Shown one piece after another: positions 42,683 through 51,830 of a stretch of 64,000 bases of DNA; the first letter of the stretch is position 1, and every line of letters begins with the position of its first letter. The DNA lies in the NCBI GenBank assembly GCA_003184365.1, contig NKYR01000007.1:482658-546657 (forward strand). Direction: 5' to 3'. Source of the DNA: Evernia prunastri (Eukaryota; Ascomycota; Lecanoromycetes; Lecanorales; Parmeliaceae). The position numbers and the translations under genes are program-made. The notes under the pieces were generated by a model. The model saw only the letters and a program-made list of their open reading frames with translations, made no database searches and was not told where the DNA came from.

Positions 42683-44800
42683 TGGAAGACTCCCACGAAC
42701 TTGAAGGAGGTCCAGGGCTTTGTGGGATTTGCGAACTTCTACAGACGATTTATTCACGAGTTCTCCAAAATAGTCCGCGCTTTAGTCAATCTGACTAAGA
42801 AGGATACTCCTTTCGTATGGAATGACGCCTGCGAAAAGGCCCTTAAGCGCCTTAAAGAACGAGTGACCTCTGCCCCTGTCCTTCGACACTATGACCCCTC
42901 TCGCCAGGCCATCCTCGAGACTGACTCTTCTGACTATGTGCTTGGCGGAGTTCTATCCCAATACGATGACGAGGGAGTACTCCATCCAGTGGCGTTCTAT
43001 AGCAAGAGCATGATTCCAGCCGAATGTAACTATCATATCTATGACAAAGAATTGCTAGCTATCATTCGATGCTTCGAGCACTGGAGGCCCGAGTTAGAAG
43101 GCACTAATCTACCAATTCAAGTGTTCACCGATCACCAAGCACTAAAGACCTTCATGGAAAACAAGGAACTCACTCGACGTCAGGCCCGCTACTTAGACAT
43201 CCTATCGGAATACAACTTCAAAGTCATATTCCGGCCTGGGAGGTCCAATAGCAAAGCGGATGCTTTGACACGCATGCCTGAGTCTACCCCTAAAGATGAG
43301 GAGGACGAGAGAGCACAACATCAACGTCAAGTCATTCTAACCCCTGACCGAGTCCAGCTCCGCGTGACTGAGGTCGAGGAAGGTATCTTTGAACGTATCC
43401 GCCAGTTGAATCTGACTGACCCCACATGCAATGAGTTTCGTGAGGCGATCTCGCGAAATCAACGCAAACTTCATGGCCAGACCCTGGACAGATTGAGAGT
43501 CGTCGATGAAGCCCTCTTTAAGAACGGCCTTCTTTGGGTACCTGACGTTCCGGAGGAGTTACGCACTGAGTTGATAAGAGAAGTTCATGACCAGCCCTCA
43601 AGTGGTCATTGCGGAGTAAGAAGGACCATAGCCCTCCTCACCCGTCACTATTATTGGCCAGGGTACGCAGCTACAGTCAAGCGATACATCCGAAACTGTC
43701 ATCCCTGTCAACGCAGTAAAGCGCCTAGGGATAAGACCAATGGTCTACTTGTTCCCCTCCCAGTTCCGCAAAAGAGGTGGCAAGATATAGCTATGGACTT
43801 CATCACTGGACTCCCTTTATCGGAAGGGTTCAATGCTATCTGCACCCTGATCGATCGCCTAACCAAAGAGCGCCATTACGTCCCGTGCCACTGGGGGGAC
43901 GAAGGAACCTCCTCTGAGGAACTAGTGTGGATCCTGCTATGGAACGTTTACCGTTTGCACAGCCTCCCGCTATCTATCACGTCTGATCGAGGCGCGCAAT
44001 TCGTATCTACTCTATGGAAAAGCCTCTGCAAACGCTTACGCATCAAGGCCAACCTCTCCACAGCCTATCACCCCCAAACTGACGGTCAGACTGAGCGAGC
44101 TAACCAGGACGTCGAAAGAGGCCTGCGGACGTACTGCAACTACCTCCAGGACGACTGGGCCAAGTGGATTCCTATGGTAGAGTTCAGTGACAATAATAAC
44201 ACCTCCTCTGCTACCTCTCTTACGCCGTTCTACTTCAACAAAGGATTCCACCCGCGCATGTCATTTGACAAAGACTGCACATCCTATGAGTCTACCCGCG
44301 AACGGCTACAGGCTAGCAAAGCAGAGGATATTGCTGCACGAATGGAGCAGTTGTTGGAATATGGGACCACAAGAATGAAGAAGGCCCAGGAGGCCATGAG
44401 AGTTCAGGCAAATAAACACCGCAAGGACCTAGAAGATAAGATGCTAGGCCCTTATCGCGTCATAGGAAAAGCAGGCGAATCCTACAAACTAGAACTTCCA
44501 CGCAGTATGAGGAATAACCCTACTTTCAGCCCCGACCGCCTTCGCCCCGCAGCAGATGATCCTCTACCAGGCCAAGAACTAGAACCTCCCCGACCAAATG
44601 TGACAAGCGACGGCGAGAAGCTCTGGGACGTGGACGATATTCTCAAGTCTAGGCGGTACTATGGCAGACTCCAGTACAAGGTTAAATGGCACAACGTCGA
44701 AAGAGATGACGAATGGTACTACGCTGACGCAGGGGAATTCGACGGTGCTCAGGAAGTCGTTGATGAGTTCTATCGGAAGCACCCTAAGGCCCCTCGTTGA
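42683..44800 (+). CDS. Gypsy Pol C-terminal part: RT end, RNase H, integrase, chromodomain
   Basis: The frame is open from the N at 42681 to TGA at 44798-44800 without a stop. It opens in the RT thumb (LKEVQGFVGFANFYRRFIHE). RNase H follows with ILETDSSDYVLGGVLSQ, YDKELLAIIRCFEHW and VFTDHQALK. The integrase has an HHCC finger (HDQPSSGHCGVRR to NCHPCQRSK) and the D,D,E core in MDFITGLPL, TSDRGAQF and ERANQDVERGLR. The C-terminus (WDVDDILKSRRYYGRLQYK, then VKWHNVERDDEWYY) is a chromodomain, which places it among chromoviruses, which use it to target heterochromatin. The intact state means recent activity. Protease and the RT catalytic centre lie in the missing part. Confidence 0.9.
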   Translation, partial: WKTPTNLKEVQGFVGFANFYRRFIHEFSKIVRALVNLTKKDTPFVWNDACEKALKRLKERVTSAPVLRHYDPSRQAILETDSSDYVLGGVLSQYDDEGVLHPVAFYSKSMIPAECNYHIYDKELLAIIRCFEHWRPELEGTNLPIQVFTDHQALKTFMENKELTRRQARYLDILSEYNFKVIFRPGRSNSKADALTRMPESTPKDEEDERAQHQRQVILTPDRVQLRVTEVEEGIFERIRQLNLTDPTCNEFREAISRNQRKLHGQTLDRLRVVDEALFKNGLLWVPDVPEELRTELIREVHDQPSSGHCGVRRTIALLTRHYYWPGYAATVKRYIRNCHPCQRSKAPRDKTNGLLVPLPVPQKRWQDIAMDFITGLPLSEGFNAICTLIDRLTKERHYVPCHWGDEGTSSEELVWILLWNVYRLHSLPLSITSDRGAQFVSTLWKSLCKRLRIKANLSTAYHPQTDGQTERANQDVERGLRTYCNYLQDDWAKWIPMVEFSDNNNTSSATSLTPFYFNKGFHPRMSFDKDCTSYESTRERLQASKAEDIAARMEQLLEYGTTRMKKAQEAMRVQANKHRKDLEDKMLGPYRVIGKAGESYKLELPRSMRNNPTFSPDRLRPAADDPLPGQELEPPRPNVTSDGEKLWDVDDILKSRRYYGRLQYKVKWHNVERDDEWYYADAGEFDGAQEVVDEFYRKHPKAPR

Positions 44801-44820
44801 GGAAGGAAGGCCTGGTTGGG

Positions 44821-46164
44821 AATGGGGGCCATGTGGGCCATTCAAACCGTCCAAATTCAACTTCAAAGCGAATCAGCATGCAATAGCCGGGCCGGCTATT
44901 GATCCGGAACGAATGCCTCACGCCCTTGCCACGTTTATAGGACTCGAACAAAGCGTCCCTACCTTACCACCACCACCTCTCACCTGACCTCTAGCGGCAG
45001 TAGGCAATATCAATGACCTCATCCCTCGGTTCGACACCCTGGCAAGCACCTCCCGGGTGCTTAATGGTGGAGCAGTAGCCCTCTGAGCAGCGGTGACTGA
45101 GTGAGAGGGAATTCTTCAGCAATCTTCGGAGGAGGCGCACGTCCTAACTGCCTGTCTAAATAGCATGCGTGGATTTCAAGCGTTCAAAGGGACTTATTGC
45201 ATGCATATATCATTCTTTCATAGCGCTGGGACATCGCTATTTGAGGGGGGGGGTACTGTTACGAGTGTGCCTAGCACCCAGGGCAGTACTACTCTGGAAC
45301 AACGTTATTCCGGCCTTGGCATGCCTCCCTCATATTCTATGTACAATAGTCTTCTCTCCTTAGACTTAATTTATTCGTTACATACCACTATTGATTTATT
45401 CTAGTTGCAGTCCTAACAAAGCAAACGAAAGATACGTGAGAGCTGAGATTAAAAAAGATATCTAGATAGATATCTATTTTATTTAAAGAGTCTAAACTAA
45501 AATATTTAGATATCTAAGATAGATTGTTACGGACGTACCCTAGCTGTCAGGTACAAAGGGAGTGTTTATGGCTNCCTGGTTGGGAATGGGGGCCATGTGG
45601 GCCATTCAAACCGTCCAAATTCAACTTCAAAGCGAATCAGCATGCAATAGCCGGGCCGGCTATTGATCCGGAACGAATGCCTCACGCCCTTGCCACGTTT
45701 ATAGGACTCGAACAAAGCGTCCCTACCTTACCACCACCACCTCTCACCTGACCTCTAGCGGCAGTAGGCAATATCAATGACCTCATCCCTCGGTTCGACA
45801 CCCTGGCAAGCACCTCCCGGGTGCTTAATGGTGGAGCAGTAGCCCTCTGAGCAGCGGTGATTCAGCAATCTTCGGAGGAGGCGCACGTCCTAACTGCCTG
45901 TCTAAATAGCATGCGTGGATTTCAAGCGTTCAAAGGGACTTATTGCATGCATATATCATTCTTTCATAGCGCTGGGACATCGCTATTTGAGGGGGGTGGT
46001 ACTGTTACGAGTGTGCCTAGCACCCAGGGCAGTACTACTCTGGAACAACGTTATTCCGGCCTTGGCTTGCCTCCTTCATATTCTATGTACAATAGTCTTC
46101 TCTCCTTAGACTTAATTTATTCGTTACATACCACTATTGATTTATTCTAGTTGCAGTCCTAACA
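44821..46164 (+). repeat. 3' end of gypsy element repeated across an N
   Basis: 44821-45418 (end of Pol 3' flank through 3' LTR) recurs as 45575-46164 with small deletions (for example 18 bp near 45860) and a shorter G run. LTR copies are 45257-45418 and 46003-46164. Two element copies or alleles are represented. Confidence 0.85.
45535..45573 (+). repeat. Start of a second LTR type, cut at N 45574
   Basis: TGTTACGGACGTACCCTAGC.. matches the start of the GC-rich island at 47649-47871. Before it, 45419-45534 is AT-rich (GATATCTAGATAGATATC is palindromic) and looks RIP-mutated. Confidence 0.6.
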
Positions 46165-47648
46165 TGCCTTAGCGGCCGACTATGCGAGTTACGTAATCTA
46201 TCTATTATTCTAATTAATCACATAGCCTCAAATAAATAAAATTATACAAATCGTCGTCGTATCTTCGTATTCTTCTATAGTAAATCTTTGAGAAGTTATA
46301 CTCTACTACGCAGAGATCTTTTCTTCAATAATTATATTCTATTCTTTAATTATCTATCTTTACGTATTCTTATTATTTATCTTCGTCGAGAATAAATTTA
46401 TACGTTCTATACTTCTTATAAACGAACGATCTTATACTACTATTTAATTTCTCGCTTAATTCATATTCTTTTAATCGCTTTTCTATTTCTATTTTTACTT
46501 TTTATTCTTATAAATTATTATCTTTTAAATCTATTTCTTTTATCTTTTTTAATTAGTTAAAATCGCAACTCGAGCGTTATTGCTTCGTTAACTGTCATGG
46601 AATAGAGTGCATCCCCCTATCCAATGCGCCAAAAGAGCGTGTGACCCCGCCAAGACAGCGGAATCACCCTAATGCAGCCCATATCCGTAACATTAACTTA
46701 GTAAAGTTCTCTTAATTCTATCTCTTTTTCTAATACTACTTCGAATAAACTTCAAAATTGAAAAATATACGTCTTTAACGTTCTAAAAGTAGCTGTTTAT
46801 TAAATTTTAATTCGTCTAATTCTTTAATATAGCGAATTTATTGAAAGTTTATATTCTTACTTTTTTTATTCTTACTATTTTTCTCTTCTTCGTTACGTAT
46901 ATCTTATTTTAAATTTTATAAAAGCTTTTATAAATCGAACATTTATTAATTATCTCTTTATAATTTTTATAATAATACTTTCTCGAGTATTTTTTATATA
47001 TCTATTTTTCTTTTATGAATATATAGTCGAAAGATAATCGTACTGTTAATATTTAAAGTATTACTTCGATCTATACTACTTGTTATAAATACAGTATATA
47101 TATAATTTTAAATTAATAATCATATCTTTCTTTAATATCTTATTTTCTTTTTTAAAGCTAATTAATTTAATAATAAAAGAACTCTTCGTCGCTCTCTCTT
47201 TATATATATCTAATTAATCGATTTACACTATATCGAGACTTAGAGTGTAAACGTTTTTAAACTAAATTAGCTTAATAACTAAAATTATCTTCTTATTATT
47301 AATTAATCTAATTTTTACTTCATAAAGTAAAAAATAATACGTCTTTATTATCGTCTTCGCGTTCTCGCTAAGCTTTGATGTTTACTTTTTATGTTTTTTT
47401 AGAATATCTACTTTTTTATTATTTACTATCGTAACGTAGACATTATTACTTTTTAATTTTTTAATCGCTCCAACAGACTTTTTTATAAAATTAATACTCT
47501 TAATAAAATCGTTAACTATCGTAATTATCTTAGTCGATGTCTTTCTCTTTATTGCCTCGTTCGCTCGATCGTTATATAACTTAATTGTAATCTCATTCGT
47601 TTTATTATAGAATATCTAATCTTATTTAGATATTGTTAATGTGAAAAA
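46165..47648 (-). pseudogene. RIP-mutated AT-rich block with a Tad-like LINE ORF1 relic
   Basis: The block is overwhelmingly A/T with CpG kept and CpA/TpG rare. Read on the minus strand from about 47600 to 47150, a frame with few stops shows SVGAIKKLKSNNVYVTIVNN, then SENAKTIIKTYYFLLYEVKI and SLDIV*ID*L. This resembles the ORF1 (Gag-like) conserved block of Tad1-type LINEs (K/R-L-x-S-G-x-V, then TY-x-V-L-V-H-x-V, then W-x-x-W-L), with Trp codons turned to stops. The rest of the block is too degraded to read. Confidence 0.5.
46593..46692. mobile_element. 100-bp LTR-like island with TSD TTAAC
   Basis: A GC-richer unmutated island starts TGTCATGGAATAGAG and ends ATATCCGTAACA (TG..CA). TTAAC flanks both sides (46588-46592, 46693-46697). 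It sits inside RIP-mutated sequence and so inserted after, or escaped, RIP. The shortness suggests a solo LTR of a small element. Confidence 0.7.
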
Positions 47649-47871
47649 TTTTACGGACGTACCCTAGGTGTCAGGCACATAGGGAGTGTTTATGGCTATG
47701 TGTCTAGCACATAGAGTGTTTATTGGTTATTGACACATTCCCATTGACACATAGGCTAGCGGGGATTCTTCCTAGTATTTAAGCGCTCTTCTTCTGTACA
47801 TATTTCCTCCTTATCTAGTTGTCTTATTCAATTTACCCCTATTAGACTTGACTCTGGGCACGGTTCTGACA
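47649..47871. mobile_element. LTR-like GC island, about 223 bp, second LTR type
   Basis: TTACGGACGTACCC at the start matches the piece at 45535, and the island ends near GGCACGGTTCTGACA. Internal GTGTTTATGG and GACACAT motifs recur. No target duplication was found and the left base composition differs from the 45535 copy, so its left end may be damaged. Confidence 0.5.
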
Positions 47872-48030
47872 TGTCTGCTGTTGTATCCATATGCTCCTTC
47901 GCATTTAATCGATACTATTTTCATATAATCCTTCGCAACTTACTATACTCACATCGTCATTCGAAAAACTCTAGAGATACGCGTTACTGCGTCTTCTCTG
48001 CTGTTGATATTAATATATAATAACTGCTGA

Positions 48031-48202
48031 TGTCAGAGTCTAGACGTAGTACCGGACTGGTAGAGTGTAATGTCATAGAATGAATAGAATATCATGTATG
48101 GAGGTGTCTATGTACAGTGGAGTGCTGAGATATCATGGTGCGCCAAGGCCACTAGTCAGGCCGGTAGGGCTGGGCTGGTAGGCCTGGCCTGGAACCATAA
48201 CA
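48031..48202. mobile_element. Solo LTR, 172 bp, TSD GCTGA
   Basis: It starts TGTCAGAGTCTAGACG and ends CTGGAACCATAACA. GCTGA is present at 48026-48030 and 48203-48207. It is distinct from the other LTR types in this window. Confidence 0.8.
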
Positions 48203-48423
48203 GCTGAAGATATGCATTCCTTGCCGACGCTCTTCAAGCTACTTTAAATTCGAATCCATATTTATATTACTTCTATAACTTCTGCTGACAGCTCGATCTG
48301 AGAATATCACTGTTACTTATTTTTGTGTCTCTTATGCTCTTGTCAGTAGATTTTCAGAGAGAGTAAAAAGAGTGAAAAAAGCGTCGTTTAATAGCAAACT
48401 CACTATATGTTATTTTTGTCATT

Positions 48424-48608
48424 TGTCAGGGAACGAGGCTTGGTAGAAGGATTCTCATTCTCTATGGCTAGGACTAGGTAGAATTCCAAGACGAAAGATC
48501 AGGAAACAAGAAAGAACGGGGGATGCGAGCAGCCCTTAAGGGGCTGTCGCCTAGATCGTCGGCTATCGCATAGATTAACCTGACTAGACTGAGATCCACA
48601 CCATGACA
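48424..48608. mobile_element. Solo LTR, 185 bp, TSD TCATT
   Basis: It starts TGTCAGGGAACGAGGCTTGG and ends CCACACCATGACA. TCATT flanks both sides (48419-48423, 48609-48613). It is nearly identical in reverse orientation to 49652-49836 and 49845-50029, and related to the LTR in the DIRS recombinase. Confidence 0.85.
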
Positions 48609-48610
48609 TC

Positions 48611-48692
48611 ATTGTAGTAGACTTACTTGTGTTGTTTTGCTATTATAGCAGACTTACTTGTATTATTTTGTCATTGTAGTAGACTTACTTGA
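48611..48692. repeat. 31-bp tandem repeat, about 2.7 copies
   Basis: Units start at 48611, 48642 and 48673, each with ATTGTAGTAGACTTACTTG or a near copy. The solo LTR at 48424-48608 sits at the left edge; the sequence left of the LTR (TTTTTGTCATT) resembles a unit end, so the LTR inserted into the array. Confidence 0.75.
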
Positions 48693-49651
48693 CGACTTGC
48701 TTAATAAGAAGATCGCGCGTTTGCTATTCTTTTCTTAACAAAGAAATTCGCTTTATTCTTCGTTTACAACAAAGAAGTGTTTACAGTTCAATCGTTTATT
48801 ACTCGAATATAAAGTCGTGAAGAACATAATAGATTGAAATGATGTTCTTTTGAATGATCGAAACTCCGCAGAGAATTAGAAAAGTAATAACAAACTTTTT
48901 GCGAGCAAATTTTACGGAGATAATAGTATTGCGAGAAATGTTATAAGACGAATTATTGTTCGATTAGAACGCCGTGAAGAATCTAAATACCTCTGATAAT
49001 ATTCTTTCAAACGATATAGTCGAAATTAAATTACGCTGATTTGTACTCTCTCTGAGATTATAGCGACTTTTTAATTAAGTAGTTTAATTTTGAAGTTTTA
49101 TTTTGTGAAGTTTTCTAACGATTTCTTTCGATTCGCTAGTTATACGAATAATCTTAGTACTTTTTCACTAATTAATTCAGAGACGATCCTCTGTCTCGAT
49201 ACGAGCTCTTTGAAATTCAATTACCTATTTAATAGACTAATTCAGAACGTTATATCTTAATATTTCTATCTTAATCTCAGTCGTAAAGATCTTAAGTTAG
49301 TATCTTGACAAAGCATATCTTATTTAGTTAAGATATCTTAACAAGACTCAGTCTCGTATAATAAACTAATTTAGAAATACGATATCTTATTTCAGTTAAG
49401 ATGTCTGGACAAAGCTTCTGTCAGCAATATTTTTTGAATTCGTTTACTGAGTCAAATAAAGTGAGTGTGAATATTTGATAGCGTTATACTCTGCTAGCCG
49501 CGAGTGTGTTATTCGTCAATTCTCTTCGCTGAATAATATTCGAAGAAGACTCTTTATAATGTCAAAATTAGTATAGATATAGTCAGATATAAATATGAAA
49601 GACGAAGGATAAAGAGTTTATCTGACTATGTAGAAGGTTGATATAACTATA
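48693..49651. other. AT-rich, gene-free stretch
   Basis: It is less extreme in composition than the later block. No readable frame was found. It is probably degraded repeat DNA. Confidence 0.4.
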
Positions 49652-50029
49652 TGTCATGGTGTGGATCTCAGTCTAGTCAGGTTAATCTATGCGATAGCCG
49701 ACGATCTAGGCGACAGCCCCTTAAGGGCTGCTCGCATCCCCCGTTCTTTCTTGTTTCCTCATCTTTCGTCTTGGCCTTTACCTTAGTCCTAGCCATAGAG
49801 AATGAGATTCCTCTTATCAAGCCTCGTTCCCTGACACTATNTACTGTCATGGTGTGGATCTCAGTCTAGCCAGGTTAATCTATGCGATAGCCGACGATCT
49901 AGGCGACAGCCCCTTAAGGGCTGCTCGCATCCTCCGTTCTTTCTTGTTTCCTCATCTTTCGTCTTGGCCTTTACCTTAGTCCTAGCCATAGAGAATGAGA
50001 TTCCTCTTATCAAGCCTCGTTCCCTGACA
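49652..50029. mobile_element. Two copies of a 185-bp LTR around an N
   Basis: Copies at 49652-49836 and 49845-50029 both start TGTCATGGTGTGG and end CGTTCCCTGACA and differ at very few positions. CTATA lies directly outside on the left (49647-49651) and on the right (50030-50034). Eight bases including N 49841 lie between the copies. This is what a full element looks like when its internal part is lost in assembly. A duplicated solo LTR is the alternative. Confidence 0.8.
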
Positions 50030-51157
50030 CTATATATAGATTATGATTTAGTTCTATAATTCTTATAGAACTGCAGAACTAACAAAGAAGAAAGGTGCTG
50101 AAAGATTCTAATAGAGATTAGAATACGATCGTAATATACGTAGCTAATATTTAAAAGAGTACTCGCTATTATCTAGATATACAATATTCTAATTCTAAAT
50201 ATATATTCAACTTAATATTAAAATGTCTTTATTTTATTAAATTCGTTATTAAATATTCGATAATAACATTAGCAATAACAAAATATATGTGTATATAACT
50301 ATTTCAATCTTGCTATTATCTAGTTAATTAAGTAAAATTTCGAATAACCTTTTAATTAATTATCGTCGTTCTCAAATAGATGAAAACGTTATATTCGCTC
50401 TTCGTCAGATCGATATCTCTCAAATCTCTCTTTTCGATATTACAATACTTAATAAAATTATATTTTTAAGCTAAGTGAATCGTGAATAAAAGAAGAATAT
50501 ATTAAAACGTCGTTTAAAGTACGCCTCGAAAAGATATGAAATGATATAATATTTAAGAGATCTCTTTTATATTATAATATGATATAATATTAAGATTATA
50601 TCATTTAATTTTTTCGAAATAATTTAATATTCTTATAGATATTTTGAAATAATGTAAGATATTTATAAAAGAGATTATTGAAAAAGATATAATTTATATT
50701 ATGTGACAAACATTTAAATAGAGCGTAACTTCTAGAGATTAATAAATAGAATAATAACTAGAATTGCGAGCTTTTTTTAATAGATAATATATTTAACTAT
50801 CGACTATCTTCACTACGTTGACGACGATAACTACAATAATAATCAGAATACAATCTTCGTTATATAACTTATATCTATTAGACTTCACGTGAAAACGAAT
50901 ATATTAATCTCTTTTACAAGTTTATATTCTTCTTAAAAATTGTTATTCGCTTTACATAAATAGATAGTAAATTAATATTCTCGAATATATAACATATAAA
51001 TATCTTTATTATCTTCTATAATTCTTTTAATATAATAGATTAAAAACGAACTTTAGATATTCGCTCGTTCGCGATTTCTCTTATAAGATATTGAAATCAT
51101 AATTTTAATAAGAGTAGATTCGTATTTCGCTGAAGACGACGAATTTTTCGTAGAGTC
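50030..51157. other. AT-rich RIP-like stretch, nothing readable
   Basis: It is overwhelmingly A/T with CpG retained. No frame could be matched to a known protein by eye. Confidence 0.5.
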
Positions 51158-51424
51158 TGTAACGGGGTCTAGGCATGCGTGACTGAGCAACTCGTACATT
51201 GGTTACTAGATAGACTGAATCCTGAGGAACCCAAGTGGGAATCCTCAGAGGCAGCATATTTAGCAGGGGAGAGTGCACCCCCATGCCAAGCAAACTTACT
51301 ATGCGACTGCTATAGCCGCACAGCTGCACCAGAGGGATAGTCTCCCGGATCTGGCCTAGATGTATGTTGAATTCCTGGACTTCTGACAGGCCGCCTCATG
51401 CCTAGAGACCTCATGGCCCTTACA
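51158..51424. mobile_element. Solo LTR, 267 bp, TSD GAGTC
   Basis: A GC-richer island starts TGTAACGGGGTCTAGGC and ends CATGGCCCTTACA. GAGTC is found at 51153-51157 and 51425-51429. It belongs to an LTR type not seen elsewhere in the window, and it is flanked by RIP-mutated DNA. Confidence 0.85.
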
Positions 51425-51429
51425 GAGTC

Positions 51430-51830
51430 ACAGCTAGATTTATTATTTAGATACAATAAATAAGAGAAACGATAGATAGAATCTTACTATTCGACTTATA
51501 CCTTCTTTTTTTCGTATTCTCTTCTAATAAACGTATCGACGCTATACTCTTTAATTTTCTTTTTATCGACAATTAAATTATAAAGAATTAAAAATATATT
51601 GATTTGATTTGATTGCTTAATACGCCTATCTAGTAAACTACTTTACTAATCAGTGAGTTCCTCGAATATTTGTAGCGCTGAAGAAACCTTTCGGACAAAA
51701 ACTTCAACTTATCCTCTCGTGTTATCATTGTTGTCAACTCTTAGTCTTTGACTGTCAAGTTGTTGCCACAAACCACTGTCACTTCCGTTCTCTTTCAGTC
51801 TGCCGCTATTGTTTCCGTGATTGTCTCCTT
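51430..51830. other. AT-rich stretch and 3' flank of the LINE
   Basis: 51430-51660 is AT-rich. From about 51665 the sequence becomes LINE-like in composition and is probably the 3' untranslated part of the minus-strand LINE. Confidence 0.4.

Larger units (their letters stand above)
38531..46164 (+). mobile_element. Ty3/gypsy chromovirus, scrambled by single-N joins
   Basis: The pieces are: 5' LTR 38531-38692; leader and Gag start, partly repeated (38634-39320 versus 39322-40008, not identical); Gag plus 39971-41013; an inverted Gag piece 41015-41370; Gag minus 42586-41403; a foreign 93-bp piece 42588-42680; Pol 42683-44800; 3' LTR 45257-45418; and a second copy of the 3' end 45575-46164. Five N characters separate these pieces. 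The protease and RT palm are absent, so the real element must contain sequence not shown. It is little mutated, so it is young compared with its surroundings. The polypurine tract before the 3' LTR is the G run at 45244-45253. Confidence 0.85.

Noticed and set aside
45165..46150. Frames reading through gypsy 3' LTR copies
   Set aside because: They end in LTR sequence and reappear at every LTR copy; non-coding.
48611..48692. Short repeats as a CRISPR array
   Set aside because: The units are contiguous at 31 bp without unique spacers, and the genome is fungal.
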